Source of the DNA: Rheum nobile
Lineage: Eukaryota > Streptophyta > Magnoliopsida > Caryophyllales > Polygonaceae
Length of the DNA stretch: 64,000 nucleotides
Direction: 5' to 3'
Assembly: GCA_027886185.1 (NCBI GenBank)
Contig: WOAB01000833.1
Span: 518,501-582,500 of the forward strand
In this document: positions 30,984 through 42,290 of the stretch, piece by piece
Layout: the number at the start of each line of letters is the position of its first letter
Position numbering within the stretch: the stretch's first letter is position 1
Position numbers and translations under genes: made by a program
The notes under the pieces: generated by a model
What the model saw: the letters and a program-made list of their open reading frames with translations, nothing else
Database searches by the model: none
What the model was told of the DNA's origin: nothing

Positions 30984-33375
30984 TGTAATACCCCTCATTT
31001 TAGTAAAGAGTACTTTTGTAAGATTTCCAAACACTCGTATTGTAGTCAAATTATTTTCAGAAGAGTTCGGACTTTCTGTTAAATACTTGATCTCCGTAAT
31101 AATTCTCTGAGTAGAATAAAATACATTCGACGTATTTTTGGGGGTTTAGAATATTTGTTAGGGTATGAATATATTTAACCCGGGATTAAAACCCATATCC
31201 AAGATTCTTCTCGGTCAAAAATGGGCTTCCCGGTCAAAAATGGGCAAAAGGCACACAATTGGCCTTGTCCGCACCCGCGGCCATACCCACCGCACCCCGC
31301 GGTCAAGAACTGGTCGCCACCGCACCCCGCGGTGAGACTGACCGCACCCACGCCGTGATGATGGCTTCTCTGCTCCGCCGAACTCGTCTGAGCTGCTTGC
31401 CGATCTTGTCCCCGGTGAGGCGGTGGGAGAGGGGGCTAGCTGGACTCTTTTTGGCTCCTTGATGGCCTACAAAAGGAGGGGGCTAAGAGGAGAAGGCCAT
31501 TCCACTCTCTCTCTCTCCCTCAAATCTCTCTTTCTTTCACTGCCATTGTCGCCGGAGTTGCAAGCGTCGCCGGAGTTCTTCAAGGTCGTCGCCGGAGTTG
31601 CCATAAGAGGAGGAGGTGCCCTCAAGGTGGTGGTTAGTGACACAAGGAGTTTGGAAGTCGAAACCAACCCAAGTCGAGCCCCATCGTCTTCCCCAGTGAG
31701 TTTTCATTGTCGGCGTCTCGCCTCTGTAGCCTCGCCGCACCCGCGGTCAAGCCCACCGCACCCGCGGTGGGCCTGGGCGAGTGTGGTGGTGGCTTGGGCA
31801 TTGTGATCTCGTTTGGGACTTTTGTTTCTTCGATTTTGTTCGTTTTTCTTTAGATTCGTACTATTTATTGTCGAATCTAACTTAGGGTTTCGTTATGGGT
31901 CGTTCCGTAGGAAACCATAATCCAGGTTCTTCCTCGTTTCGGACCCGGAAATCCGTCATCTCGAGCTTCGTTGAGCTTAATCTAAATCTAAGGCAAGTGG
32001 CGGTTCGCTCTTGCTTATCATATCATATTTATATTGATTATCAATTGTTTAATTTTTAATTAATTTGGGATGAATATTGTTTTCGTCTGGGAACAGTTTT
32101 GTTGACTGTATGTGATTTAAAAAGAGATATTATAATAGGTTGTATATATTGCTAGAAACAACGCTATTATATATATATATATATATGATTAAATACAGAT
32201 ATTATGATAGGTTGTATATAATGCTAGAAACAACGCTATTTTATCTGTTATTGGCCGCGATGGCTTTGTTATGGATTATTACTATGTTGAACTGTTTAGT
32301 TAGCACAAGTATTCGTAGGAACACTATTTACCTTGCGAGGTTTAGTGGTTTCTTTATAACTGGTGCTAGGAGGATTATTCCTCTAGTACTTTTCCGTTCA
32401 TGACCATACCCTTACTCAGGGTATGTGCACACAACTGGTGCAGCCATTTGGGATTTATTCCCTGGGATTTATTCCCCGTGATATCTCTTGTAGGGAGATC
32501 TTAAAAGCTTGTAACGTGAATGTTCGTTTTGGAATCAAACAAGATAAGTGCCGCTGTGCACATAATTAATATACCCTTTGGCGAGTAGTGTAGCTAGGAA
32601 AATAGTGGAGCTAGGAAAGCTCGTCTAGACTTTGGTCAGAGTAAGTTCTCTTTCCAATCTGAATTCGCATTGTGCGGTGAGATTGGTCGTGAACCGAAAC
32701 ACCTAAGTCAGTTTTAAAACGCTTGTGTGAAATTAATGTTCCCAAGTACTTGTCATACTTTCCGATAAGACTCAATTCGTTGGAGTCTTCTCTTCATATG
32801 TTTCCTTAAGACTCAATCTTTCAGAGTCTTTTCTCTTGATCATGTCTTTTCATATATTTCAGTAGGATTATGGTGGTTGACTATCATCATCGATTTTTAT
32901 TCGAGAAACGATGAGTCTAACCTAATACGACTACTTAGAACCTATCTGTTTTTTCCTTGCATAGTCTTTCATTAGACTAACCAACCGATTATATTCCCTT
33001 GCATGGTTGGCTGGTGTCATCCGTCTCATATGGCACATCAGATAAACTGCAGTTTCGATGAAGGCTAGAAACGACGACGAAGGCAGTTGGGTTTTCAAAG
33101 AGTTTTACCAGGTTGAGATTCCTTGGCGGGTGATCGATTTCGATCAAGACCTTTATGCTTTTTACTTTCAAGACTTCCGCTGTAATCTATTTAATTATGT
33201 ATTTTGAATCATGGATGAAGTTCCGAAGCGTTTGCTTTACAGTTATGATATTTTGTATTATAATTATTGTTTTATGATTTATATAAACTGGTCAAGCCTG
33301 AGTGGCTTCGGATGTGGAATCCGGGGTCACTGGCGGTAATATCTTTCAAGGATATATATATTTGGGGGTGTTACA
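30984..33375 (+). repeat. A 3' LTR (2,392 bp)
   Basis: Starts TGTAATACCCC, ends GGTGTTACA, followed by GTCGC. Differs from the 5' LTR by scattered substitutions, a longer TA run (32169-32187), a short duplicated gggatttattcc segment near 32450-32475 and a mutated TATA box (TACAAAA). Confidence 0.95.
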
Positions 33376-33380
33376 GTCGC
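33376..33380. repeat. Target-site duplication of A, right (GTCGC)
   Basis: Exact copy of 6855-6859. Confidence 0.9.
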
Positions 33381-34007
33381 TGAGTTGGCTTGGACTGGAA
33401 AGTTGTCGTTGGCGGTATATCAATAAAGCACATGTCACTGGTGTTGCGCCAGTCTTCAAACTCAATCTCCACCGTGCAACCAAAAAGACTCCACTGTAAT
33501 GTGTAGTCGAATATCAAAGGAATCGGGGCTGCATGGCCTTCAATGAACACATAGCGGAGCCCAGATGTAATCGTGTGGCGGGCTCTAATATTCCTCCTCC
33601 TCAGTTGTCGAAAGTAGGGCCATCATCAGTGCCAAATAAAAATGTGGGGCTAATGTCTCCTCCTTGGCAGCATGATGCGCACCATCTCTCCATGGGGAAC
33701 TCGGACAGCTGGACTTCGGTAAAACTTTTTTTTTTCTTTTCGAATTTTTTTTTTCAAGTCAGGGGACTTACAGTGGTATTTCCGCGACCGCGGAAATGTT
33801 TCTGGTGCAAGAATTACCCCGTCTTCAATGTGGTTCGGGTCTCCTACTTGTAGGTTAGTCTAAAAGAAAACGAAAACGAAACAAGGCAAAATAAAACAAT
33901 GAAAACTAAAGACATGGAATGAAACGACAAGAAAGACATACATACCTCGGGTTGCCTCCCGAGCAACGCCTTAGTTATTGTCGTGGCTCGACTTGGTGCT
34001 CTCCCAC
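33381..34007 (-). other. F 3' untranslated module, proximal part
   Basis: Continuation of the module interrupted by A. The stem is TGCCAA with TTGGCA (minus strand; plus-strand halves 33664-33669 and 33630-33635). One TTTCCGCGACCGCGGAAA palindrome at 33779-33796, in the variant of the F LTR. gggaggcaacccgagg with a donor-like GTATGT near 33944-33962. Confidence 0.7.
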
Positions 34008-35299
34008 TCAACTTGGGTTGCTTGTATCACTCGAACACTTGGGGTTTCCATCAAGTGGGTGTCTCTTTGCATCATCTATGTTGAATCCGACCCTTACCCC
34101 GTCAAATTCCATTGTGAGTGAACCGCTGCTCACATCAATCTTGGTTCCCGCCGTGTTCATAAACGGCCTTCCTAGCATCACATGGGCTGCATTTTTATCT
34201 TGCCCCGTATCTATCACAAAGAAGTCTACAGGGAAGATCAATTTATCAACCTCTACCATCACGTCCTACACCACTCCTTTTGGGTAAATATAGGAATTGT
34301 CCGCTAGTTGGATCACAATCCCCGTCTTCTCTAATGGCCCAACCTCTAAAGATTCATATAGTGAAAGAGGCAAGACGTTGATAGAAGCGCCTAAATCCAG
34401 CATGGCTTGATCGAACATGGTGCTACCTATGTTGCAGGGAATAGTGAACATGCCCGAATCACTACACTTCTTTGGTAACCGCTTTTGTAGCATAGCGGAA
34501 ACGTTCTCACTGACCTTGACCTTCTTTTTCTCCTTCACCGCTTTCTTGTTGTTTAGTTTGCCTAGCTCTTTCAAGCATTTGACATAGCGAGGGATGCTCT
34601 GGCAAAGTTTTATCAAGGGAATATTTACCTCGCAATTGCTGAAGGTCTCAAATAATTATTTGTCATTCTCCGGCCTTCTGGTGTCCTTCAATGCCTCAGG
34701 GAAGGGAGCGGGTGGCTTGAGAGAGCTGAGCGAAGGAAAGATGGGGCACACATAATCATCGTAGGCCGTGTCGAGGGGATCTGGAGCTACATGAACTTTT
34801 CTGCAATCGCGGAATTCTGTCCGCGATCGCGGAAATTCGCCGAATTTTGGCTATCCTTCAGCAACAACGCTGCGGTCGCGGCTCTCCTCTCCGCGGTCGC
34901 GGATTTCTTTCTGTTGGGCTTGATTTTCCTCTACTTGTGTTCCGCTCCTCAGCGTCATGGCACAAACACGCTCCCTCGGGTTTTCTACCGTTTGAGATGG
35001 TAGTTTCCACGAATCCCTGGCCTCCAATTTACTCACTGCGATGGATATTTGCCCCACTTGCTTCTCCAAGTTCTGAATGCTAGACCACATCTCTTGATTT
35101 TGCTAGACCATATTGTTGGCCAACGTCGTCATATTGTTGGTGAACGTTGTTATGCTCTGGGTGAGGGTCCTGATCACGTCATCAACGGTCGCATATGAAC
35201 TTGAGCTCTGGCCTTGAGGTCGTTGGTCATATGGAGCTCGAAATTGTTGTTGACCCTCAGGCTGCTGATATTGTTGTGGACGCGGTAGGAATTGTGGAG
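34008..35299 (-). pseudogene. F gag C-terminus and retropepsin
   Basis: Minus-strand gag resumes after the B insertion with PPQFLPRPQQYQQPEGQQQF, Gln/Pro-rich, then ITTFTNNMTTLANNMV, a stop, and SIQNLEKQVGQISIAVSKL. A linker follows with F-type palindromes (34799-34903). The protease reads QAMLDLGASINVLPLSLYE and MLGRPFMNTAGTKIDV, with DLGAS at the active site as in E. The frame is interrupted at about 34264 and in the linker. Ends SDTSNPS; no RT follows, so the 3' untranslated module starts directly after protease. Confidence 0.8.
34799..34903 (-). repeat. F linker GC-palindrome array
   Basis: Four units: TTCTGCAATCGCGGAA 34799-34814, TCCGCGATCGCGGA 34820-34833, CTGCGGTCGCGG 34870-34881 and TCCGCGGTCGCGGA 34890-34903. 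Same variant as the F LTRs, different from E and B. Spacing within pairs is 20 bp. Confidence 0.8.
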
Positions 35300-35304
35300 G
35301 CCTC
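35300..35304. repeat. Target-site duplication of B, left (GCCTC)
   Basis: GCCTC, repeated at 53663-53667; F gag is continuous across the two. Confidence 0.88.
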
Positions 35305-36367
35305 TGATCGGTGCTATTTTGTAGTGCATATGGGTTATTACCAGGTTTGAGGCACCATTTGGATGGATTTAGAGCACAATCGTAGATTATGGAGTTAGAG
35401 TGGAGAAGTGAAGAAATCATGGGATTTATAGAGGTTTGAAGTGTATTGAAGAGTAGAAGTGATTCCAATTCGAGGAGTTAGATCTTGAAGTCTAATGCAA
35501 GTCCTCAAAATATGAGCGCAATCCGAGTTGGGCATCAAAGGTTATGGCATTTTTACGGAAGTGTCGCAGAAGCTGAAGAAGACACCGTCTGACGCCCCGC
35601 GCCAGAAGCCACCGCGACCCGGCGGTGGATCTCAGAGAAGGCAACTGGAAGCCACCGTGCCCCGCGGTGGAATTCGCTGCCCGCGGTGGACTTGTTAATG
35701 CCTCGCGGCCAGCGATATATTATTTCCTATTTTGTGTTTCCGGACTTCCTATTTTTATTATCTTATTTCCTTTAGTATTATTTCTAGGTTTAGCTAATTT
35801 TCCCTAGCCTATTTAAGATCTTTTCCAAGTCTTGAGTAGAGACACTTTTATCATCGTAGTTTTTCTCAATTTGGGTTTCATTTGCATCTCAATGGAGCAC
35901 TAATTTCCCCTTGTTCTACTATACGTTTGAAGCAATACAGTTGATTCGTTTGTGAGATTTATATTCCTTGTTCTTATTCTTATATGTGTTGGTTTAATTC
36001 TCTTGGTTATATTGAGTATTGATTTATTGTTATTCTTCATAGCCTGGCCAACTAGGTTGAGTAATATTTATCAATTGCTAGGATTGCATATAGTGAAATA
36101 CGAGTGCATATCTAGTAGCATACATGATTAAACATATAGTGGAATACGAGTGTTTAATTGTGAGTGAGAATTATTTGCATGTTGAGTAGTAAGGCTTTCT
36201 TCTATTCGCATGTATCTTATATCCTTGCATGCATTGCTATTGCTTTATTAGTGGTAAGGTTTTCTTCCATTGATACTGTAGTAAGTACTATCAACAACTT
36301 TCTGAATTGATAGTTAATAACGATCAGGGTGGGAACAACCATAAGAATAATAAAAGAACTTGGATTT
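35305..36367 (+). repeat. B 5' LTR, first 1,063 bp
   Basis: Matches 52314 to about 53368 of the 3' LTR. Palindromes CCACCGCGACCCGGCGGTGG (35609-35628), CCACCGTGCCCCGCGGTGG (35652-35670) and CGCTGCCCGCGGTGG (35675-35689) end about 108 bp before a TATA-like CTATTTAAG near 35812. The remaining ~290 bp of this LTR are missing. Confidence 0.85.
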
Positions 36368-37713
36368 TGATAGGTGTCATTTCATGCACCTTTACTAGCA
36401 ACTATTAGCATTATTTGGAGGAGTTTATGATAAGATTTGAGGCTAAGTCTGTAATCCAGAAGATGTGGGGAGAATTGAAGATATCCAGGGATTTACAGCT
36501 TAGATGAAGATGATGAAGATGGATGAGGATTTAATGGAGATTAATTGGAGAAGACTACCAACACTTGGTAGTAATGAAGAGCAGAAGAGAAGAAGAGCTG
36601 AAGAGAGGACTGGGCGAGTGTCACCGCCCCGTGCCAGAGCCACCGCGACCCGGCGGTGGATCTCAGAGAAGGAACTGACGCCCCGCGGTGGATCTCACCA
36701 CCCCACGGTAGGCACGTCACGCCTCGCGGCCAGCAGAAGACATTATTTCCTTTTATGCATTTTCAGACTTTCTTATTTCTAGTATTTTATTTCCCTTGCT
36801 TTTTTAATTAGGTTAAACTTATTTCCTAAGACTATTTAAGACCGGCCTCTTTCTAGGTTAAGAGGCAGAGAACTTTTTGACACTTTTACTTTCATCATTA
36901 TTGTTTTTTTTCTCATTAGGGTTTCATTTTACATCTGAATGGAGCACTAATTTCCCCTTGTTCTACTAGACGTTTGAAGCAATACAGTTGAATTGTTTGT
37001 GAGATTTCTATCCCTTGTTCCTATTCTTATATGTGTTGGTTTGATTCTCTTGGTTATATTGAATATTGATTCATTGTTATTCTTCATAGCCTGATCAACT
37101 AGGTTGAATACTATTTATCCATTGCTAGGGTTTGCATATAGTGGAATACGAGTGCATATCTAGTAGCAAATATAATTGTTGCATATAGTGGAATACGAGT
37201 GCGCAATTGTGAGTGAGAATCATTTGCATGTTAAGTAGTAAGGTTTTCTTCTATTTGCATGTATCCTATATCCTTGTGTGCATTGCTATTGCTTTATTAG
37301 TGGTAAGGTTTTCTTCCATTGATATTGTAGTAAGTACTATCAACAACTGTCTGAATTGGTAGTTAATCAAGATCAGGGTGGGAATAACTATAAGAATAGA
37401 TAAAGAACTTGGATTTAATAGATTTCGGTGATCAAATTATATCTTTGTATTGTGGATCTCGTTCTAGTGGAACTTCTTCCCCAATCATATTCTCAAGTCA
37501 ACTAAACCTATTCACTTTGCTCTGTTTGATAACCAAACCCCCCCCCCCCCCCCTTTCCTTGTTAATTGTTAATCATAATTGCATACTTCATCAGATCTTC
37601 CCTGTGGGTTCGACCCTTACTTGCTTACTATACATCTGTTTAGTAGGTTGTTAGGACTTTTACTTTGACTAGGCCATTCAACGATATTTGCATTGCATAT
37701 TTCGGCCACGTCA
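36368..37713 (+). repeat. C LTR (1,346 bp) embedded in the B 5' LTR
   Basis: TGATAGGTGTCATTTC to GGCCACGTCA, related to but distinct from B (different start, similar middle and end). Palindromes 36625-36730 end about 105 bp before CTATTTAAG at 36832. A T-arm-like GGGTTCGACCC is at 37606-37616 and a 16-base C run at 37538-37553. Confidence 0.85.
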
Positions 37714-37717
37714 AATT

Positions 37718-37735
37718 TGGCGCCGTTGCCGGGGA
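37718..37735 (+). promoter_or_regulatory. C PBS (tRNA-Asp type)
   Basis: TGGCGCCGTTGCCGGGGA, five bases after the LTR. Confidence 0.88.
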
Positions 37736-37790
37736 AAGTTGTCTGTTTTGTTGTGTGTTTTTGTGATTGATTTTGGTGGAGACCTATCTT

Positions 37791-37965
37791 ATGGTCGACA
37801 CCCGTAGTACTGACTCTCCTCTAGCTGATTTTGATCCAGAAATCGACAGATTGTTCCGTGCTAACCTACGCAATCAAGGAGAAGAAGAAGAAGAGGTTGA
37901 AACAGTTGAGCCAGTTGACATCCCTCCTGCTGCAATGGCCGAAACTCTGAGAGAGCTTATAGACC
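37791..37965 (+). pseudogene. C gag, N-terminal fragment
   Basis: ATG at 37791: MVDTRSTDSPLADFDPEID, a glutamate run and MAETLRELIDL, parallel to the start of F gag (MVHTHTTDSPLLAYDTEIE … MAEEEPTLRQL). It stops at 37965, where an inverted LTR begins. Only the N-terminal leader peptide of gag remains; the capsid is missing. Confidence 0.75.
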
Positions 37966-38571
37966 TACTAAATGGACGTATAGTAAGCAAGTAAGGGTCG
38001 AACCCACAGGGAAGATCTGATGAAGTATGCAATTATGATTGACAAATAACAAGGAAGGGGGGTTTTAGTTATCAAGGAGAATAAAGCAAACAAGTTTGAT
38101 TGAGTTGAGAATATGATTGGGGAAAAGAGTTCCACTAGAACGAGATCCACAATACAGAGATATAATTTGATCACTAAAATCTATTCAATCCAAGTTCTTT
38201 CACTATTCTTATGGTTGTTCCCACCCTGATCTTAAGTACTACCAATTCTCACAGTTGTTGATAGACTTATCACAATATCAATGGAAGAAAACCTTACCAC
38301 TAACAAAGCAATAGCAATGCATACAAGGATATAGGATATATGCAAATAGAAGAAAACCTTACTATTTAACAAGCAAATGATTCTCACTCACGATTGCGCA
38401 CTCGTATTCCACTATATGCAACAATCGTGTATGCTACTAGATATGCACTCGTATTCCACTATATGCAAACCCTAGCAATTGATAAATATTATTCAACCTA
38501 GTTGATCAGGCTATGAAGAATAACAATAAATCAGTATTCAATATAACCAAGAGAATCAAACCAACACATAT
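37966..38571 (-). repeat. G 3' LTR fragment (606 bp)
   Basis: Minus-oriented and near-identical to 48369-48975. It lacks the terminal ~60 bp of the LTR on its left and more than 700 bp on its right, where D begins. Confidence 0.85.
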
Positions 38572-38827
38572 TGTGATACCCCGTATTTCCGTAAGGATAT
38601 TCTGGAGTTTTGGGTATTTTGGAATTTTTCCCGAGCGCCGTTTTGGTACGTCAGATTAATTTCGGAGATAGAAAGACATTATGTAATGTTCTCAATCTCT
38701 GTAATATTTTCTCAGTGAAATAATATACAGTCGACGTACTTTGGGATTTAATACTCGTTCGTGTACGATTATTTTTATCCCGGGTTAAGCCAAGATTATC
38801 CATAAGCCAACGGATAAGGAGTGACCT

Positions 38828-39005
38828 GGCGGCGCCCGCCGTGGGTATGGTGGCGCCCTCCGCAAGTCAGCTCCCGGCTCCTTCGTCGAAGCTTCCTCCT
38901 CGCCAAGTGGCCTAGCAAAACGGCGACCGCCGCCCAAAAACGGCGACCGCCGCTTCGGAAGGTCAAGGGCGGCGACCAGGTGCTGCCGGCGGCGACCGCC
39001 GCATT
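38828..39005 (+). repeat. D LTR GC-palindrome cluster 1
   Basis: About six units of GGCGGCG(A/C)CCGCCG type, mostly 20-21 bp apart, ending about 102 bp before the TATA box. Equivalent to 43523-43700 in the 3' LTR. Confidence 0.8.
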
Positions 39006-39106
39006 CGTGCAGAAGCTAGCCTCGCCAGCTGCCGGCAATCGGCGATGCTTCGATCATGGCCCTCCACGTCGCATTTGTTCATCATTGCCTTCCATGGATG
39101 TTGGGC

Positions 39107-39114
39107 TATAAATA
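39107..39114 (+). promoter_or_regulatory. D LTR TATA box
   Basis: GGGCTATAAATAAAG; the 3' LTR copy is GGGCTATAAATAGAG at about 43799. Confidence 0.75.
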
Positions 39115-39361
39115 AAGATGAATTGGAGCTGGATTGGAGCACAGAAACAAGCTCAAAATCCCTCAAATTGTCTCGTCGGGATTCTGAGCTCTCGCCGGAA
39201 AGTTTGAAGCCGATCGTCGGAGCTCGTTTTGGTGTCGTTCCAGTTGCAAAGGAGAAGCTTTGGAGGCCCTTAGAAGCTTAGAATCCAAAGCAAGGCAAAT
39301 GCGAACCAAATCGATCGACATTGGTAAGATTTCTCTTCTCGTAAAATTTCCGATGTTCGTA

Positions 39362-39442
39362 GTGGCGCCCGCCGCCACGAACACCGGTGACCGCCGTGAG
39401 GCTGGCGGCGCCCGTCGTAAGGCAGGCGGCGACCGCCGCCCT
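39362..39442 (+). repeat. D LTR GC-palindrome cluster 2
   Basis: Four units (GTGGCGCCCGCCGCC, GGTGACCGCCG, GGCGGCGCCCGTCG, GGCGGCGACCGCCGC) about 255 bp downstream of the TATA box, the same offset as cluster 2 in A. Confidence 0.75.
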
Positions 39443-41073
39443 TCAGCTGTTGCATTGTTGTGGCTTTGGCTTCTGTAGCCTTCGATCGGACGTCGTTCCT
39501 TTCGATTTCTTTCGTTCGTGCTCGTCTTTATCGAATCTAACTTAGGGTTGCTTTATGGGTCGATTCGAAGGAATCTGTGTGCCAGATCTGTCCCTGTGTC
39601 GAGCCCGGAAACTCGTCGTTAGGCTTCGTTCAAACTCTGCGGATTAAGGCAAGTGGCGGTTCGCTCTTGCTCATCGTTCCATATTTACATTAATTATCAG
39701 TTGTTTATCTGAGTAATTAATTTGGAATGATTACTGTGTTTATCTGGAATTGGTTTTATAAACTATTTTGGAAACTGTAATAATGATATTATAATAGGTT
39801 GTATATCTGTTAGAACAACGCTATTATTTATGTTCGCCTTGAGAGCATTTATGTGGATTTATCCCGAATTATTGTTGTGCTAGAACTATTTAGTTAGCAC
39901 TAGTGGTTAGGAATGCTATGTACCTTGTGGGGGTTTAGCTGTTTCTTTATAACTGGTACTTGGTGGATTTTCCCCAGTACTTTCTCTTTGGTCATGACCA
40001 TACCCTTACTCGGGGTTGGCGCACTTCGCTAGTGCCAAATCTTCTAAGGATCATCCCTTCTATATCTCTTGTGGGGAGGTCTGATATCTCTTGCGGGGAG
40101 ATCCGATATCTCTCGGGTGGAGATTTAAAAGCTTATAACGTAATGCTCGTTTTGGAATTTAATAAGATAAAGTGCCCGAGTGCACATAATTAATATACCT
40201 TTGGCGAGTAGTGCAGCTAAGTAAATAGTGCAACTAGGAAAGCTCGTCTCGACTTTTGATCAGAGTACGTTCTCTTTATAATCTAGATTCGCTGTAAGCG
40301 GTGGGGTTGGTCGTGAACCGAAACATCTAAGTCAGCTTTTAAATCACTGATGTCTGATTCTTTAAACGTTCCAGATTTGTCATATTTCCTTAAGACTCAC
40401 TTCCGTTGGAGTCTTCTTTCGGGTCGATTTCTATGAAGATTCAGTCTTCCAGAATCTTCTCTTGTGCATACCTCTTGTTGTTATTCAGTAGAAGTATGAA
40501 TGTTGATTATCGTTATCGGTTATTATTCGAGAAACGATGAGTCTAACCTAATACAACTACTTCGAACCTTCTGCTTTGTACCCTTGCATAGTCTATTCAG
40601 TAGACTAACCAACCACAATTGTTCTCTGCATGGTTGGCTGATGTCATCCGTTCGATTCGGCACATCACATAGAGCGAAGATATGAGGAGACTAGATTGAC
40701 TATGAAGACGACAGTTGTTTTTGGATGTTTTAATAATTATCTTTTAATCAGGTTGAGATCCTTGGGCAGTTGATCATTACGATCACAACCCTTTTTGTAA
40801 TATTTCAAGAAAGACTTCCGCTGTAACTTATTTACTCTGTTATATATTTAAAAGACTTCCGCTGTACTCGTTTAAACTATGTATTTGTCCTATCAGGATT
40901 GGGATGTAATCCCGAGACTCATGTTTTATTGAATAAACACTGTGCTTTTGTATCATTGTATTTCATGATTTGTATTCAAACGGTAAAGCCTTGGGTGATC
41001 TCGGTAAGGAACACTGAGGTCACTGGCGGTAATACCTTTCCAAATGGGTTAAGATTTGGGGGTGTTACAGTTG

Positions 41074-41085
41074 TGGTATCAGAGC
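41074..41085 (+). promoter_or_regulatory. D primer binding site (initiator tRNA-Met type)
   Basis: TGGTATCAGAGC, four bases after the LTR. Confidence 0.92.
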
Positions 41086-41287
41086 TAAAGTTTTTAAAAC
41101 GGGTTGGGTATTTGAAAACCATTTACTCGTTTTCGATTGAAAGGTATTTTCAAAAGGCTCTGAGTTTAAAAATAAAAATGGTGTTTTCATTTTCAACCGT
41201 TCATAGTCATGTCTTCTAGATAGTCTGATGTAGTAAGCTTGCTTCTATATCTAGAAAGACTAACTCTCTACTTGTCGCCCGAAGGAT

Positions 41288-41990
41288 ATGAGTGCATTCC
41301 TTTCTCTTCAGAGGGACTCGGAAGAAGTCGAGATGGCTCCGCCATCTCTAGATAGGCTTGAGTTCCCGGTTCCCTCGTCGTGTTTTGAGGTCGGTGAACC
41401 TAGTAGTCCACCCGAGGAGGTGAAGATCGTACTCCATGAGTCGGTAGTGCTAGTGTCCGACGAGGCCGTGGTTCCTATGGTAGAACCTACAGAGGAGCCA
41501 GGGGAGGACACTGAGGATGAAGAAAAGTTGTCAATGTACGCTAGAGAGTACTATAACGATGACTTTTTGATCAAAATGATTTCCGAAGAGGACCCTGAGG
41601 AAGAGGATCCTGAGGAAGAACTAGAGGAAAATCTAGTTGAGGATCTTGAGGAAGATCCTGAGAAGAAGGACCCCGAGGAAGACCTCGAGGGGCAGGGCCA
41701 CAAGTCTGATGACTTGGAACGCTTATTGGTGGGCAGCGAGGACCCGGTAGTGGAGTTTATCTATCCGAGTCCGGTGTTGTCACCTGAGCGGGAATACTCG
41801 CCATTGTCTCGTGCCACTTAGAAGGCGATTAGTGCTGAAGCGCATCGCCAGGTGGATGAGACGGTTGGGCGTGCTCGTTGGAGGGCAAGGCCGTGGGAGT
41901 CAATGGGTACACCAGTTGTGGTCCCGACTCAACCAGTTAGGCCAAGGCCCCAAGTACTAGAGGAACGATTGGAGGTCAAGGTCAGCACCT
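41288..41990 (+). pseudogene. D ORF0: acidic protein with basic tail
   Basis: ATG at 41288 (MSAFLSLQRDSEEVEMAPP). Homologue of the ORF at 9398 in A: the same SSPPEEVK and PTEEPGEDTEDEE segments, (E/D)EDPEE repeats and EFIYPSPVLSPEREYSPL end. One TAG at 41819 separates the in-frame tail EAHRQVDETVGRARWRARP. Glycine 2 and cysteine 4 of the A version are Ser and Phe here. The frame then runs into a gag/protease junction corresponding to 27425-27500 of A, so gag was deleted right after ORF0. No known family. Confidence 0.65.
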
Positions 41991-42054
41991 TTACAAGATG
42001 TGTAAGGCTGAAGGACCGAATGCTCCAATTGCTCAAAGTACTCTATACCTTTGG

Positions 42055-42290
42055 TTTATACCAAGTTAGTGTTTCGTTGCTTGGTATGAGGTGAGGTCTC
42101 GTGTTCGAGACTCACCAACAACCTCTTGGAGATGGCTGCCTATTAATTAGGTGGAGCCACCAAGGATGGGTTGAGATGGATGGACAACGGCTCATGGCAA
42201 CAGTGGACGCTGGAAATGGCTGGGCCTGGGCTCAGAGCCACTAGTGGGCCGTCTGTGAACCATGTAATGGGCTGGTCTAAAATGGTGACC
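42055..42290 (+). mobile_element. SINE-like insert in D
   Basis: About 235 bp with no counterpart in A, replacing 130 bp of protease. It contains a pol III B-box-like GTGTTCGAGACTC at about 42103-42115 and a weak A-box-like AAGTTAGTGTTT near 42063. No poly-A tail or target duplication was seen. It could also be captured genomic DNA. Confidence 0.35.

Larger units (their letters stand above)
6860..33375 (+). mobile_element. Element A: Tekay/Del-type chromovirus containing E
   Basis: LTRs 6860-9216 and 30984-33375, GTCGC duplication, iMet-type PBS, upstream acidic ORF, gag, protease, RT/RNase H, integrase and chromodomain, then PPT. It spans 26.5 kb only because E (15.7 kb) sits in gag; without E it is about 10.8 kb, normal for Tekay elements. 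The coding region has eight in-frame TAG stops and two gag frameshifts, so it is inactive. It lies inside the 3' untranslated region of F. Confidence 0.93.
38572..41069 (+). repeat. D 5' LTR (2,498 bp)
   Basis: TGTGATACCCC to GGGGGTGTTACA. Clusters of GGCGGCGACCGCCG-type palindromes at 38828-39005 and 39362-39442; TATA box TATAAATA at 39107; donor-like GTAAGATTT at 39324; hairpins AAGACTC/GAGTCTT near 40391 and AAGATTC/GAATCTT 40436-40458. Shares many blocks with the A LTR but is clearly diverged. Confidence 0.93.

Noticed and set aside
37538..37553. Run of 16 C as a functional site
   Set aside because: The other Athila-like LTRs have 5-8 C at this place; the length is likely slippage or a sequencing artefact.
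38821..39111. Arginine-rich ORF in the D LTR
   Set aside because: Produced by GC-rich palindrome units; not conserved in frame between the two D LTRs and lies upstream of the TATA box.
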